This document shows positions 7,033 through 15,605 of a stretch of 19,726 nt of DNA, in pieces. The translations under genes and the position numbers were made by a program. Source of the DNA: a candidate division WS6 bacterium GW2011_GWC2_36_7 (GTDB lineage Bacteria; Patescibacteriota; Dojkabacteria; SC72); contig LBSF01000001.1 in NCBI GenBank assembly GCA_000991805.1, forward strand, positions 1-19,726, read 5' to 3'. Positions within the stretch are counted from its first letter, which is position 1; each line of letters starts with the position of its first letter. The notes below the pieces were generated by a model. It ran no database searches. It was not told the origin of the DNA and worked only from the letters and a program-made list of their open reading frames with translations.

Positions 7033-10000
7033 TTGTTACCTCCTCAACTTCTCTCGAAGAATTATTTGAAATTAAGTCTAAGTTTAAGCAAAGTGCATTT
7101 AACTCTTTGATTAATACTTTGAATGACTCTGGTATGTTTACATTCTCTATCTTGTCCCCATGGATGATAGCTTTGTAAGCTGCAGATCTTCCTTTAATGT
7201 CATCTGATTTGATTGTCAACATCTCCTGTAGAGCATAAGGTGCACTATGTGCTTCTAATGCCCATACTTCCATTTCTCCGAATCTTTGTCCACCCATTTG
7301 TGCTTTTCCGCCAAGTGGCTGTTGAGAAACTGCAGTGTATGGTCCTGTAGATCTAGCATGTACTTTCTCATCTGCAATATGGTGTAATTTCAATACATAT
7401 TTGATACCAACAGTAATCTTGTTTGGGAACATCTTACCTGTTCTTCCATCAAACAAATCTACTTTCTGAATCATTTCTTTACCTTGCTTTGCCAACTCTT
7501 GCTTCAACCATTCTAAGTTTTCACCTTCGAAGATTGGGAATGCTAATTTCTCATTCAACATCTTCGCATATTTACCAAAGTGAATCTCTGCTGCCTGACC
7601 CATGTTCATTCTTTTTAGGAATGTTGGTGTCAAAACAATATCAACAGGTTCACCATCTTCAGTAAATGGCATATCTTCAATAGGTCTAATAGCTGCAATT
7701 GTATTTTTGTCTCCGTGTCTTCCTGCAATCTTATCTCCGAAGTCTACTTTCTTTGTATCTGCTACCCATACCTTTACTTCATGTAATACTCCTGGTTGTA
7801 ATTTATCACCTTGGTCTGCGGAAAGAATCTGGCTTCTGATTACGATGCCTTCTTCACCGTGAGGCATTCTGAGTGAGGTATCTCTAACATCACTTGCAGA
7901 CTCTCCGAAGATTGCTCTAAGTAATCTCTCTTCTGCTGTTAATTCTTTTTCACCTCTTGGTGCGACTACACCTACGAGAATATCTCCCGCTTTGACTTTG
8001 ACACCAGTTCTAACAATACCTTGCATATCCAACTTCTGTAGAATTCTGTCATTTACATGAGGAATATCTGCAGTTATTGTTTCTGCTCCTAATTCAGTAT
8101 CTCTAACTTGAACGGTATGCTCTCTGACGTGTATGGAGGTAAGTAAATCATCTCTAACTATTCTTTCAGAAATGATTACAGAGTCCTCATAGTTATATCC
8201 TTCGTAGAACATCAATGCTGCTTTCAAGTTTATACCTAGTGACAATTCACCATTGATCATTGTAGGACCATCAACGATAGCATCACCTTTTTTGAATGTA
8301 TCCCCAACATTAAGAATAGGTTTCTGTGTGAAGCATGTATTGTCATTACTTCTGTAGAATGAGATCAGATCATAGTCTCTGAGACCCAATTTCTTGTATT
8401 TGATAGATACTTTTTTACCATCAACATAGTAAACCTCTCCATCATCTTCAGCAAAGACACCCCATGAGGATTGTCTTGCAACTGTCTCTTCCATTCCTGT
8501 GCCAATTAATGGGCTCTCTTGTTTAATCAAAGGAACAGCCTGTCTTTGCTGGTTAGCACCTGTTAAAGCTCTCATTGCATCATTGTGTGACACAAATGGA
8601 ACCAATGCCATACCTAAACCTGCTTGCTGACCTGCGAGTACATCTACGAAATCAACTGCACTAACATCTTCCAATACAAAGTCACCTTTGTGTCTTACTG
8701 GTACTAATTTATCTGTAATATTTCCCTGTTCATCGGTACCGACAGTTGCAGAAGAGATATAGAATCCTTCTTCATCCATAGCATCAAAATAAACAACCTC
8801 ATCAGAGATGAAGGATTTTACTTTAACTTCTTTTATTTCTTTTACTGCAGAGATCTTCTCTGCCAAAGCCTTATCTATTGTAGTATCAGCTTTTGCAATT
8901 GTTTTCTTTCCAGACATAAGATCTTCAGAAAGAATTCTTCCTTCTAAAACTGCTTTATTGTTCTTAACAACTTTCAATACTCTTCTGTATGGTGCTTCTA
9001 AGAACCCAAATTCATTGATTCTAGCCAACATTGCAAGCTGTGTAACAACACCAATGTTTGCACTCTCTGGACTGGTTACTGGGTCAAACTTTGAGTAATG
9101 TGAGTTATGGACTTCACGAATTGAGAAAGTTGCTCTCTCTTTTGTGATACCACCAGGACCACCTGCCGTTACTTTTCTCTTATTCTCTAATTCTGAAAGG
9201 ATATTGGTCTGATCCATGAAGCTTGATAGTGCATTTGCTCCGAAGAATGATTGAATGGAAGCTGCAATTGGTTTGGTTCCAACTAACATAGAAGGAGTAA
9301 CCTTAGCATCTTGACCATACAAACTCATCTTATCCTTAATATTCTTTTCTAATCTTCCAATACCTGCAATTAACTGTCTTTCTAAAATTTCACCAACACT
9401 TCTGATTCTTCTGTTACACAAGTGATCAATATCATCAGCAGGAATTACTCCATTATTTGTCTGGATTAATCTCTTAACAATCAAAATGATATCTTTCGGG
9501 TAAAGCATAACTTCATCAGGATTATTGATGTCATATGATGTACCTAATTTTCTGTTTAACTGGTATCTACCAATCTTGCCAAGGTTAAACTTTCTTACAT
9601 TGAAGAAGTTACTCTTGATATATTTCTCAGCACTATCAATAGTGACTGATTCATCAGGTCTTAACTTGTTGTAAATACTGATTACTGCTTCTTCCTTACT
9701 CTTTGTGAAATCTCTAGCTAATGTTGCTTCAATATATTTATTCTCTTCATCTGTATCTACATCTGCGAATAATTTTCTAATTTCATCATCTGTTTCCCAT
9801 CCGAAGACTCTTAGAAGTTCTGTAATCAAAACCTTAGGTCTCTTAGGTAAAACTCTCATTGAAATAACATTGTGTCTGTTAGTATCGATTTCATACCATG
9901 GACCCATTCCAGGCATCAATCTAACTTTATGCAATGTTCTGTATGGTAATTTTTCGTCTACTTCGTACAAAACACCCTCAGCTCTAACGATTTGATGTGT

Positions 10001-10399
10001 AACAACTCTTCTAACACCATTAAATACAAACACACCATCTTCAGTCATAATTGGGAGATCAGCAATGAAAATTTCTTGCTCCTTAATCTCTCCAGTCTTG
10101 TTGTTTAAAAGTTGAACCTTAGCATATACAGGAACTTCGTAAGAAAGACCCTTTGCAATGGCTTCTTCAACTGTTCTGTATGACTTTCCAAATCTAAAAT
10201 CTTTAAATTCCAAAGTCCACATTTTCTCCATAGTATCCTTAACAGGATTAATCTTGGTGAAAAGTCTTTGGAACCCACTGGCATAGAAATCATTAAACGA
10301 AGCATTTTGAGCTTCAATTAGACTTGGGAAATCTGTACCAGAGGAATACCCTAGTCCCAAATCTATTCTCCCGGACCTATTGCTTTGAGGTTTGATCAT
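7016..10399 (-). CDS. rpoB: DNA-directed RNA polymerase subunit beta
   Basis: This encodes the 1127-aa beta subunit, shorter than the E. coli protein (1342 aa), probably because lineage-specific insertions are absent. The rifampicin region starts near residue 387 (FMDQTN at 394-399), with GPGGITKERA after it. The active-site lysine region reads GDKIAGRHGDK, and the C-terminal end contains GGKAQMGGQRFGEMEVWALEA and the anchor to beta'. Residues at rifampicin positions differ from E. coli: Ser393 (Q513), Asn406 (H526), Lys409 (R529), Thr411 (S531), Gly413 (L533). The nearly invariant PIETPEGPNIG motif reads PVTSPESANIG (440-450). ATG 10399 is supported by the typical short N-terminus and the divergent promoter region. 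First gene of the operon. Confidence 0.98.
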   Translation of the reverse strand: MIKPQSNRSGRIDLGLGYSSGTDFPSLIEAQNASFNDFYASGFQRLFTKINPVKDTMEKMWTLEFKDFRFGKSYRTVEEAIAKGLSYEVPVYAKVQLLNNKTGEIKEQEIFIADLPIMTEDGVFVFNGVRRVVTHQIVRAEGVLYEVDEKLPYRTLHKVRLMPGMGPWYEIDTNRHNVISMRVLPKRPKVLITELLRVFGWETDDEIRKLFADVDTDEENKYIEATLARDFTKSKEEAVISIYNKLRPDESVTIDSAEKYIKSNFFNVRKFNLGKIGRYQLNRKLGTSYDINNPDEVMLYPKDIILIVKRLIQTNNGVIPADDIDHLCNRRIRSVGEILERQLIAGIGRLEKNIKDKMSLYGQDAKVTPSMLVGTKPIAASIQSFFGANALSSFMDQTNILSELENKRKVTAGGPGGITKERATFSIREVHNSHYSKFDPVTSPESANIGVVTQLAMLARINEFGFLEAPYRRVLKVVKNNKAVLEGRILSEDLMSGKKTIAKADTTIDKALAEKISAVKEIKEVKVKSFISDEVVYFDAMDEEGFYISSATVGTDEQGNITDKLVPVRHKGDFVLEDVSAVDFVDVLAGQQAGLGMALVPFVSHNDAMRALTGANQQRQAVPLIKQESPLIGTGMEETVARQSSWGVFAEDDGEVYYVDGKKVSIKYKKLGLRDYDLISFYRSNDNTCFTQKPILNVGDTFKKGDAIVDGPTMINGELSLGINLKAALMFYEGYNYEDSVIISERIVRDDLLTSIHVREHTVQVRDTELGAETITADIPHVNDRILQKLDMQGIVRTGVKVKAGDILVGVVAPRGEKELTAEERLLRAIFGESASDVRDTSLRMPHGEEGIVIRSQILSADQGDKLQPGVLHEVKVWVADTKKVDFGDKIAGRHGDKNTIAAIRPIEDMPFTEDGEPVDIVLTPTFLKRMNMGQAAEIHFGKYAKMLNEKLAFPIFEGENLEWLKQELAKQGKEMIQKVDLFDGRTGKMFPNKITVGIKYVLKLHHIADEKVHARSTGPYTAVSQQPLGGKAQMGGQRFGEMEVWALEAHSAPYALQEMLTIKSDDIKGRSAAYKAIIHGDKIENVNIPESFKVLIKELNALCLNLDLISNNSSREVEEVTNEEAK
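7037..7048 (-). promoter_or_regulatory. Shine-Dalgarno site of rpoC inside the rpoB coding end
   Basis: On the minus strand the sequence GAGGAGGTAACAA directly precedes the rpoC ATG, with AGGAGGT at consensus spacing. It lies within the last codons of rpoB. It stands out because other genes here have no recognisable Shine-Dalgarno site. Confidence 0.8.
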
Positions 10400-10407
10400 A
10401 AGACGAT

Positions 10408-10445
10408 ATTTTAGTAATGTTATAACATATTACTCTTGCTCTCAA
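10408..10445 (-). promoter_or_regulatory. Candidate promoter region of the rpoB operon
   Basis: On the minus strand TTGAGA (10445-10440) is followed after 15 nt by the extended -10 box TG-T-TATAAC (hexamer 10424-10419), giving a leader of about 12 nt. A second candidate -10, TAAAAT (10413-10408), ends 8 nt before the ATG and would give a leaderless transcript but lacks a good -35 box. The first -10 lies in a perfect 12-bp palindrome, ATGTTATAACAT, which could be an operator. No Shine-Dalgarno site is present. Confidence 0.5.
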
Positions 10446-10606
10446 GTGGCGGAATGATTCCTGCGAACCAATAATAAACCGCATTATAAAGCAAAAACTT
10501 AGGAACTCGAAGGATATTATCATATTTAATGGCATTAGTCAAAGGTTTTTAGCACCTTTTATGCTATTCACTTAAAATCCTGAGTATAGTATGGTATATA
10601 TGTACT

Positions 10607-10635
10607 TTGTAATAATCTCAAATTTACTTTATTAT
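10607..10635 (+). promoter_or_regulatory. Sigma-70 type promoter of ftsK, leaderless
   Basis: TTGTAA (10607-10612) and TATTAT (10630-10635) are separated by 17 nt. The -10 box ends 9 nt before the chosen ATG at 10645, so transcription should start within a few bases of the start codon. This also argues against the upstream in-frame ATG at 10591, which would place the promoter inside the gene. Confidence 0.65.
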
Positions 10636-10644
10636 ATACTACAA

Positions 10645-12891
10645 ATGCCCAGAAGAAAGAAAAAAGAACCAATTACAATTAAAAGCAGCGAAATAAAAAT
10701 TCTTGTCGGAATAGCGCTTTTTTTGCTTGGACTCACCATTGGCCTCTCCCCATTCATACATCAGCAATCAGCACTTTTTGACACCATAACCCTACAGTTA
10801 GGATATTCAGCAATTTCATGGGGTATTTTACTCATATATATATCTTTCTTTTTACTAACCAAAAGTAAGCGATTCAAATCAGTAAGACAGGTTGGTGGAT
10901 TGTTACTTTTCTCAGCTTGTTTAAGTACATTACTTTCCTTCTGGCAAACCGCAGATCAGCTCAATAGCTCAGATGCGCTAAGAGGTGCCGGTGGAGAATT
11001 GGGCAAAATGTTCCATTTGGCATTAAATAGTACTTTTGGAAACCTGCTAGAAATCATCATCGTCCTAGTATTTCTAGTAATTGCCTTCTCATTGATAACA
11101 GGAACAACATTGGAGCAGATACTAGAATTTGTAGAAACCCCAATTAAAGATGGAGAAAAGAAAAAATTTAGTTTCAGCAATCTCTTTGGTGGATTTAAGA
11201 TAGATAGTGATGGTGAAAGAAATATCGATGGAACACAAATGAATATTCCTAATTCTGATATGGATAAAGAACCAGAGATAAGGATGTATGGTGAGGATAA
11301 TAAAAAAGATGAAGAAATAGATCAGGAGCCACAGATAAAAACTCCTTCACAGGATGATGTATTTCCAGAAAGTATTCCTGATTCCCAAACTTCCACAAAA
11401 GATCTCGCAGAACCACAAAGACCACGATTTACCAACTGGATCTTCCCCAATATCGATGTATTACAAGAAGGAGAAGTACAGAAACAGGATGAAAAACTCT
11501 ACAGAGCGAAAGCAACTGTAATAGAAACTACTCTTAAAAACTTTGGCATACCTGCAAAGGTTGTAGAAATTGCAGTTGGACCAACCGTTTTAAGATTCTC
11601 CTTGGCCATAACCGTAGGTATTAAAGTCTCAAGAATTAAGAATCTTAGTAATGACCTAGCTCTCGCATTGGCATCTCAATCCTCATGCGTAAGAGTCGAA
11701 GCTCCAATTCCTGGAACATCATTTGTTGGGGTGGAAATTCCAAATCCAACACCAAACTACGTATACACAAGAGATATGATAAAGAAGTTAAGACAGGAAG
11801 CTGAAAAATATGAATTACCACTAATCCTAGGAAAAGATATTACTGGAAAAACCACTATCCGAGATTTAAACAAAATCCCACATCTTTTAGTTGCAGGTGC
11901 TACTGGTACAGGTAAATCTGTAGCTATCAACTCTTTAATAACTGGGCTTTTGATGACTAAAACTCCTGATGAAGTTAAATTCATCATGATTGACCCTAAG
12001 ATGGGCGTAGAAATGGCAGCATACAATGGAATTCCCCATCTGCTAAATCCTGTTATCACTGACATGGAGCTCGTAGTCAATGCTCTACAATGGACAATTG
12101 ATGAGATGATGAGAAGGTATAGACAGTTGAAACAAATGCATGTTAAGAAGTTAACAGAATATAACAAGGCATTGGGATATACAGCAATGCCATATATCGT
12201 CGTAGTAATCGACGAAATGGCCGACCTTATGCTCACCTCAGGAGTAGATGTAGAAGCAAAGATTCAGAGACTCGCGCAGATGGGAAGAGCTGTTGGCGTT
12301 CACTTAATACTTGCAACCCAGAGACCAACTGTAAATGTAATCACTGGTTTAATCAAAGCTAATGTCCCAGGTAGAATGGCCTTTGCAGTAGCTACAGCTA
12401 TGGATTCCAGAGTAATCCTTGATGATACAGGTGCAGAAACCTTGCTTGGAAATGGAGATATGTTGTTCAAAGACCAAAGCACACCAAAATCAATCAGAAT
12501 CCAAGGGACATATACTTCTACAGAAGATAGTGAGAATGTAATAAATGCTGTTAAAGACCAAGTTACCGAAGAAGATATTGAGTATTCTGAAGATCTGGCC
12601 CAAGCGATTGAGAAAGGAAGCTCAGCAACAGGTGTTGGCAAAGGAACCTCAGAAAGAGATCCTGATTTCCCCATAGCTCTAGAAATCGTCATAAACAATC
12701 AGAAGGCATCTTCCTCATTCCTACAAAGAAAGATGAAAATTGGATACAACAAAGCGGCAAGAATTATTGACGAGCTCTATGATGCTGGCGCTATTGGCCC
12801 TCAAGACGGCAGTAAACCAAGACAAGTACTAGTTTCATCCGCTAGCCAAATTCTAAAAACCGATGACAATAGTGACGGTTTTGATGAATAA
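10645..12891 (+). CDS. ftsK: DNA translocase FtsK/SpoIIIE
   Basis: This encodes a 748-aa membrane-anchored, hexameric ATP-driven DNA pump that clears chromosomal DNA from the division septum. Four N-terminal membrane segments are visible at about residues 16-35, 47-70, 78-100 and 128-150. An acidic, low-complexity linker runs to about 260, then the alpha domain and the RecA-like motor. Walker A is GATGTGKS at 418-425, and Walker B is IVVVIDEMAD with Asp523/Glu524. A C-terminal gamma winged helix (about 672-738; SSSFLQRKMKIGYNKAARII) matches the domain that reads KOPS/SRS polarity sequences. ATG 10645 is chosen because MPRRKKKEP is a typical FtsK-like cytosolic start and a promoter ends 9 nt upstream. 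An in-frame ATG at 10591 would add 18 hydrophobic residues. First gene of the long plus-strand cluster. Confidence 0.95.
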   Translation: MPRRKKKEPITIKSSEIKILVGIALFLLGLTIGLSPFIHQQSALFDTITLQLGYSAISWGILLIYISFFLLTKSKRFKSVRQVGGLLLFSACLSTLLSFWQTADQLNSSDALRGAGGELGKMFHLALNSTFGNLLEIIIVLVFLVIAFSLITGTTLEQILEFVETPIKDGEKKKFSFSNLFGGFKIDSDGERNIDGTQMNIPNSDMDKEPEIRMYGEDNKKDEEIDQEPQIKTPSQDDVFPESIPDSQTSTKDLAEPQRPRFTNWIFPNIDVLQEGEVQKQDEKLYRAKATVIETTLKNFGIPAKVVEIAVGPTVLRFSLAITVGIKVSRIKNLSNDLALALASQSSCVRVEAPIPGTSFVGVEIPNPTPNYVYTRDMIKKLRQEAEKYELPLILGKDITGKTTIRDLNKIPHLLVAGATGTGKSVAINSLITGLLMTKTPDEVKFIMIDPKMGVEMAAYNGIPHLLNPVITDMELVVNALQWTIDEMMRRYRQLKQMHVKKLTEYNKALGYTAMPYIVVVIDEMADLMLTSGVDVEAKIQRLAQMGRAVGVHLILATQRPTVNVITGLIKANVPGRMAFAVATAMDSRVILDDTGAETLLGNGDMLFKDQSTPKSIRIQGTYTSTEDSENVINAVKDQVTEEDIEYSEDLAQAIEKGSSATGVGKGTSERDPDFPIALEIVINNQKASSSFLQRKMKIGYNKAARIIDELYDAGAIGPQDGSKPRQVLVSSASQILKTDDNSDGFDE

Positions 12892-12901
12892 GTAGTACAA
12901 T
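12872..12901 (+). promoter_or_regulatory. Possible promoter of the rodZ-like gene inside the ftsK end
   Basis: GTGACG (12872-12877) and TACAAT (12896-12901) are separated by 18 nt. The -10 box ends 7 nt before the ATG at 12909. No Shine-Dalgarno site lies between ftsK and this gene. The -35 box is only a partial match. Confidence 0.45.
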
Positions 12902-12908
12902 TGCCAGT

Positions 12909-13844
12909 ATGATAACAGCAGGAGAAGTTTTAAAAAAGAAAAGAGAAACCCTCGGGCGATCAATTGAGCTTGTCTCACAAGAGACAAAAATGCAAAAAAG
13001 ATTCATCACTTACATTGAGAATAATGATTTCGCACAGTTTGATTCCGAGATATTCCTTACTGGCTTCATAAAGATATATTCACAATACCTTGGGCTTGAT
13101 ACAGAGAAAGTCCTCGCACTCTACAGAAGAAGTAAACCACAAAAGAAGATCTCTAAGATTAAGTCTATAGAGCCACTACTAAATAGGTACAAACATCTCA
13201 TATTGACTCCCAAGAGCATTATTACTATCCTTTCAGTAACATTCTTCATCCTAATTCTGGGATATATTGGATTACAGATATATCGATTCCAAAGTCCTCC
13301 TCAATTAACAATAACTACCCCAACCGATGGAAGTACCGTTTCAGAGGCAATTCTCTTCGTAGAAGGCACTACACAGCCCTCAGCGATACTAGAAATCAAC
13401 ACTACACTTGTTGAAATAGACACTCAGGGAAATTTTAAACAAGAGATTACCCTTAAAGAAGGAATAAACATCATTACAATCAAAGCAAAAAAGAACAGTA
13501 ATAATATTCTCGAAACAGTAGAAACACGAAAAGTAACCTACAATAAACCAACACAATCAGACACCCCCGTGAAAGAAGTAAAAACTTTCAACCTTTCGGT
13601 GGAAGTCACAGATACTGCCTCATGGATCAAATTAGATATCGATGGACAAAACAAAATATCAAAAGTAGTCGAACCATCTAAACAGCAATTTGAAGTCAAA
13701 GAAAAATTTTACATAATCACAGGCAGAGCAAATAACACAACAATATCCATGAATGACGAACCATTGGCATGGAAGACAAACAGCACAACAGGTGTTGCAG
13801 AGATAACATGCACAATACTTAATGACACTTTGAATTGCGAGTAA
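12909..13844 (+). CDS. RodZ-like protein: HTH, one membrane helix, Ig-like and C-terminal beta domains
   Basis: This encodes 311 aa with RodZ architecture. Residues 1-75 form a cytoplasmic helix-turn-helix of the Xre/HTH_25 type (GEVLKKKRETLGRSIELVSQ, then FLTGFIKIYSQYLGLD). A single membrane helix lies at about 104-124. Outside, residues about 131-205 look like a bacterial Ig-like/glucodextranase-B domain (LTITTPTDGSTV, then EGTTQPSA and LKEGINIITIKA). The last ~80 residues (LSVEVTDTASWIKLDIDG, then FEVKEKFYIITGRAN) resemble the RodZ C-terminal DUF4115 domain. RodZ links the MreB cytoskeleton to cell-wall synthesis; mreB is not in this window. The Ig-like domain between helix and DUF4115 is an addition relative to E. 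coli RodZ. Function by analogy only. Confidence 0.78.
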   Translation: MITAGEVLKKKRETLGRSIELVSQETKMQKRFITYIENNDFAQFDSEIFLTGFIKIYSQYLGLDTEKVLALYRRSKPQKKISKIKSIEPLLNRYKHLILTPKSIITILSVTFFILILGYIGLQIYRFQSPPQLTITTPTDGSTVSEAILFVEGTTQPSAILEINTTLVEIDTQGNFKQEITLKEGINIITIKAKKNSNNILETVETRKVTYNKPTQSDTPVKEVKTFNLSVEVTDTASWIKLDIDGQNKISKVVEPSKQQFEVKEKFYIITGRANNTTISMNDEPLAWKTNSTTGVAEITCTILNDTLNCE

Positions 13845-13861
13845 AATTTCCCCTAGTAAGA

Positions 13862-13870
13862 TGCTATAAT
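13862..13870 (+). promoter_or_regulatory. Extended -10 promoter of dnaG
   Basis: TGC-TATAAT (hexamer 13865-13870) is an extended -10 element in the 36-nt gap after the rodZ-like gene. It ends 10 nt before the dnaG ATG at 13881, consistent with a near-leaderless mRNA. No clear -35 box is seen at normal spacing. Confidence 0.6.
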
Positions 13871-13880
13871 CAATTAGTAT

Positions 13881-15605
13881 ATGGATGATTCTAATCAAAT
13901 TGAAGATATAAAAAATAGGCTCGACATTGCCCAAGTCATCGAAAAATATGTACCCCTCAAACAAGCGGGTAAAAATTTCTCTGGTCTATGTCCATTTCAT
14001 CAAGAAAAATCTCCTTCCTTCATTGTAAGTCCAGATATTCAAAGATATAAGTGTTTTGGATGTGGAGAAACTGGAGATATTTTTAACTTTGTTCAAAAGA
14101 TCGAAAGCATAGACTTTCCTGAAGCATTGGAAAAACTCGCAAAGGAAGCAGGAGTTGAATTAAAACAGTTTAAAAAGAATCCAAAATATTCACAATTAGA
14201 AGAGATAAACTATCTTGCCACAAAATACTATTACAATGAGCTTAAAAGTAGTGTGACCGCAAGCAATTACATCAAGGAGAGAGGGTTTAATCAAGCCTCA
14301 ATAAAACAATTTGGCATTGGCTATGCACCTAGGTATCCTAAGCTTCTCGAATATGTTAATAAACATCATCCAAAACTAACAGATAAAGAACTCATAGACT
14401 CAGGTCTATTTACCAACAAAGACGGGAAGGTAAAAGAAAAATTCTATGACCGCATAATGTTCCCAATACGTTCCTCAAAGGGTTCTGTTCTCGGTTTCTC
14501 AGGCAGAATACTTCCTGGGAATGACTACGGCCCTAAATACATGAACTCCCCAGAAACCGCTATCTTTCACAAGAAGTTTAACCTGTTTGCACAATATGAG
14601 TCTAGACAAGAAATCCGTAAGATAGACCTAGCAATACTGTGCGAGGGGCAGACCGACGTTATTTCTGCACACCAATTCGGTATCAAAAATATTGTAGCTC
14701 CGCTAGGAACAGGGCTAACCAAGGAACAACTAGAAAACCTCTCTCGCCTAAGTAAGAATGTCCTGTTTTTCTTTGATAGTGATATAGCTGGACAATCCGC
14801 AGTAATTAGAGCCTTCAAACTAGCATCAGAACTAAATCTCTATCCTTATGCAGCAAATTCTGCACCATACAAGGATATAGATGAAATGTTGCAAAAGGAA
14901 CCAGATAAAATGAAACTATTAGTTGAACAAAAACAGGAAGCTTTCTCATACATATTTGAGCATTTCATAGAAGATAAGGATCTTAATAAGCCTTCAGACG
15001 TTAAAAAGATTCAAGACTTCGTAGAAGAACTACTCTCGCATGTTACAAGTGAAATCTTACAGAAATCCTACAGAATTAAGGCTGAAACTTTGGGTAAAAT
15101 TAATAGAAAAAGTGACTCTGGATACCTCCCGAGCTTCGAGTCAAGCACTACCACCAACACTAAAGGCTTTCTCGTGAAAGGAAATAGTAACTTACTGGAA
15201 AAAACATATTTACAACTACTAATCTTTAGTAAAAACAGAACTGATGAAATCTTCATTCCTAGTAGATATCTTTCCTCTCCTCTTTTGAAAGAGATATATT
15301 TAACAATCAAGCATTCTAAGAAAACAGATATTGCAAATATCGTAAAACTATTCCAGGATAATGAGGAAAAAAGAGTATTCATCGAAGACATAGTTTTTCG
15401 TTCAACAGAGATAGAAGACGATATCGGTACACAGCTTACTAAATTGATCAGACGACTAAAGAAACAATATCTTACAAGACAACAGAAAGCGTTAAGTGTT
15501 AAAATAGCAATAGCAGAGGAAAGCAACAACTCCGAGAATATAGAAGAATTGCTTACCAAGATGCAACACTTAACTAAGCTTTTGAAGAATGTAACAGATG
15601 ATTGA
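13881..15605 (+). CDS. dnaG: DNA primase
   Basis: This encodes 574 aa that make RNA primers for replication. The N-terminal CHC2 zinc domain has C37, H40, C58 and C61 (CPFHQEKSPSF, then YKCFGCGETGD). A catalytic core follows, with conserved FYDRIMFPI and FSGRIL. The TOPRIM fold has Glu255 in CEGQTD, Asp299/Asp301 in FDSDIAG, and the metal-binding KDIDEM region near 332-337. The C-terminal ~200 residues are the divergent helicase-interacting part. The usual EGYxD motif is EGQTD here, a conservative-looking change near the catalytic Glu. The gene ends in TGA inside ATGATTGA, overlapping the next start by 8 nt. rpoD often neighbours dnaG in other bacteria but is absent here. Confidence 0.96.
   Translation: MDDSNQIEDIKNRLDIAQVIEKYVPLKQAGKNFSGLCPFHQEKSPSFIVSPDIQRYKCFGCGETGDIFNFVQKIESIDFPEALEKLAKEAGVELKQFKKNPKYSQLEEINYLATKYYYNELKSSVTASNYIKERGFNQASIKQFGIGYAPRYPKLLEYVNKHHPKLTDKELIDSGLFTNKDGKVKEKFYDRIMFPIRSSKGSVLGFSGRILPGNDYGPKYMNSPETAIFHKKFNLFAQYESRQEIRKIDLAILCEGQTDVISAHQFGIKNIVAPLGTGLTKEQLENLSRLSKNVLFFFDSDIAGQSAVIRAFKLASELNLYPYAANSAPYKDIDEMLQKEPDKMKLLVEQKQEAFSYIFEHFIEDKDLNKPSDVKKIQDFVEELLSHVTSEILQKSYRIKAETLGKINRKSDSGYLPSFESSTTTNTKGFLVKGNSNLLEKTYLQLLIFSKNRTDEIFIPSRYLSSPLLKEIYLTIKHSKKTDIANIVKLFQDNEEKRVFIEDIVFRSTEIEDDIGTQLTKLIRRLKKQYLTRQQKALSVKIAIAEESNNSENIEELLTKMQHLTKLLKNVTDD

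Larger units (their letters stand above)
10400..10644. other. Divergent spacer between rpoB and ftsK
   Basis: About 245 bp hold outward promoters on both sides. The middle (about 10446-10600) has no gene that I can support. It contains a small inverted repeat, TAGCA-N7-TGCTA, at 10550-10566, overlapping a 6-bp hairpin AAAGGT/ACCTTT. A further TATAGT at 10585-10590 may be an alternative upstream -10 box. Confidence 0.5.

Noticed and set aside
10550..10566. TAGCA-N7-TGCTA inverted repeat as a second CIRCE element
   Set aside because: The half sites are 7 nt apart, not the 15 nt between TTAGCA and TGCTAA in CIRCE, and ftsK/rpoB are not HrcA targets.
10591..10644. Upstream ATG for ftsK adding 18 hydrophobic residues
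   Set aside because: It would overlap the TTGTAA-N17-TATTAT promoter. The downstream MPRRKKKEP start is typical. A TATAGT before 10591 leaves a small chance of a second start.
13881..15605. Alternative genetic code (TGA as Gly or Trp) in the bacterial part
   Set aside because: dnaG stops at TGA in an ordinary overlap with the next gene, and no bacterial gene here has an internal TGA.
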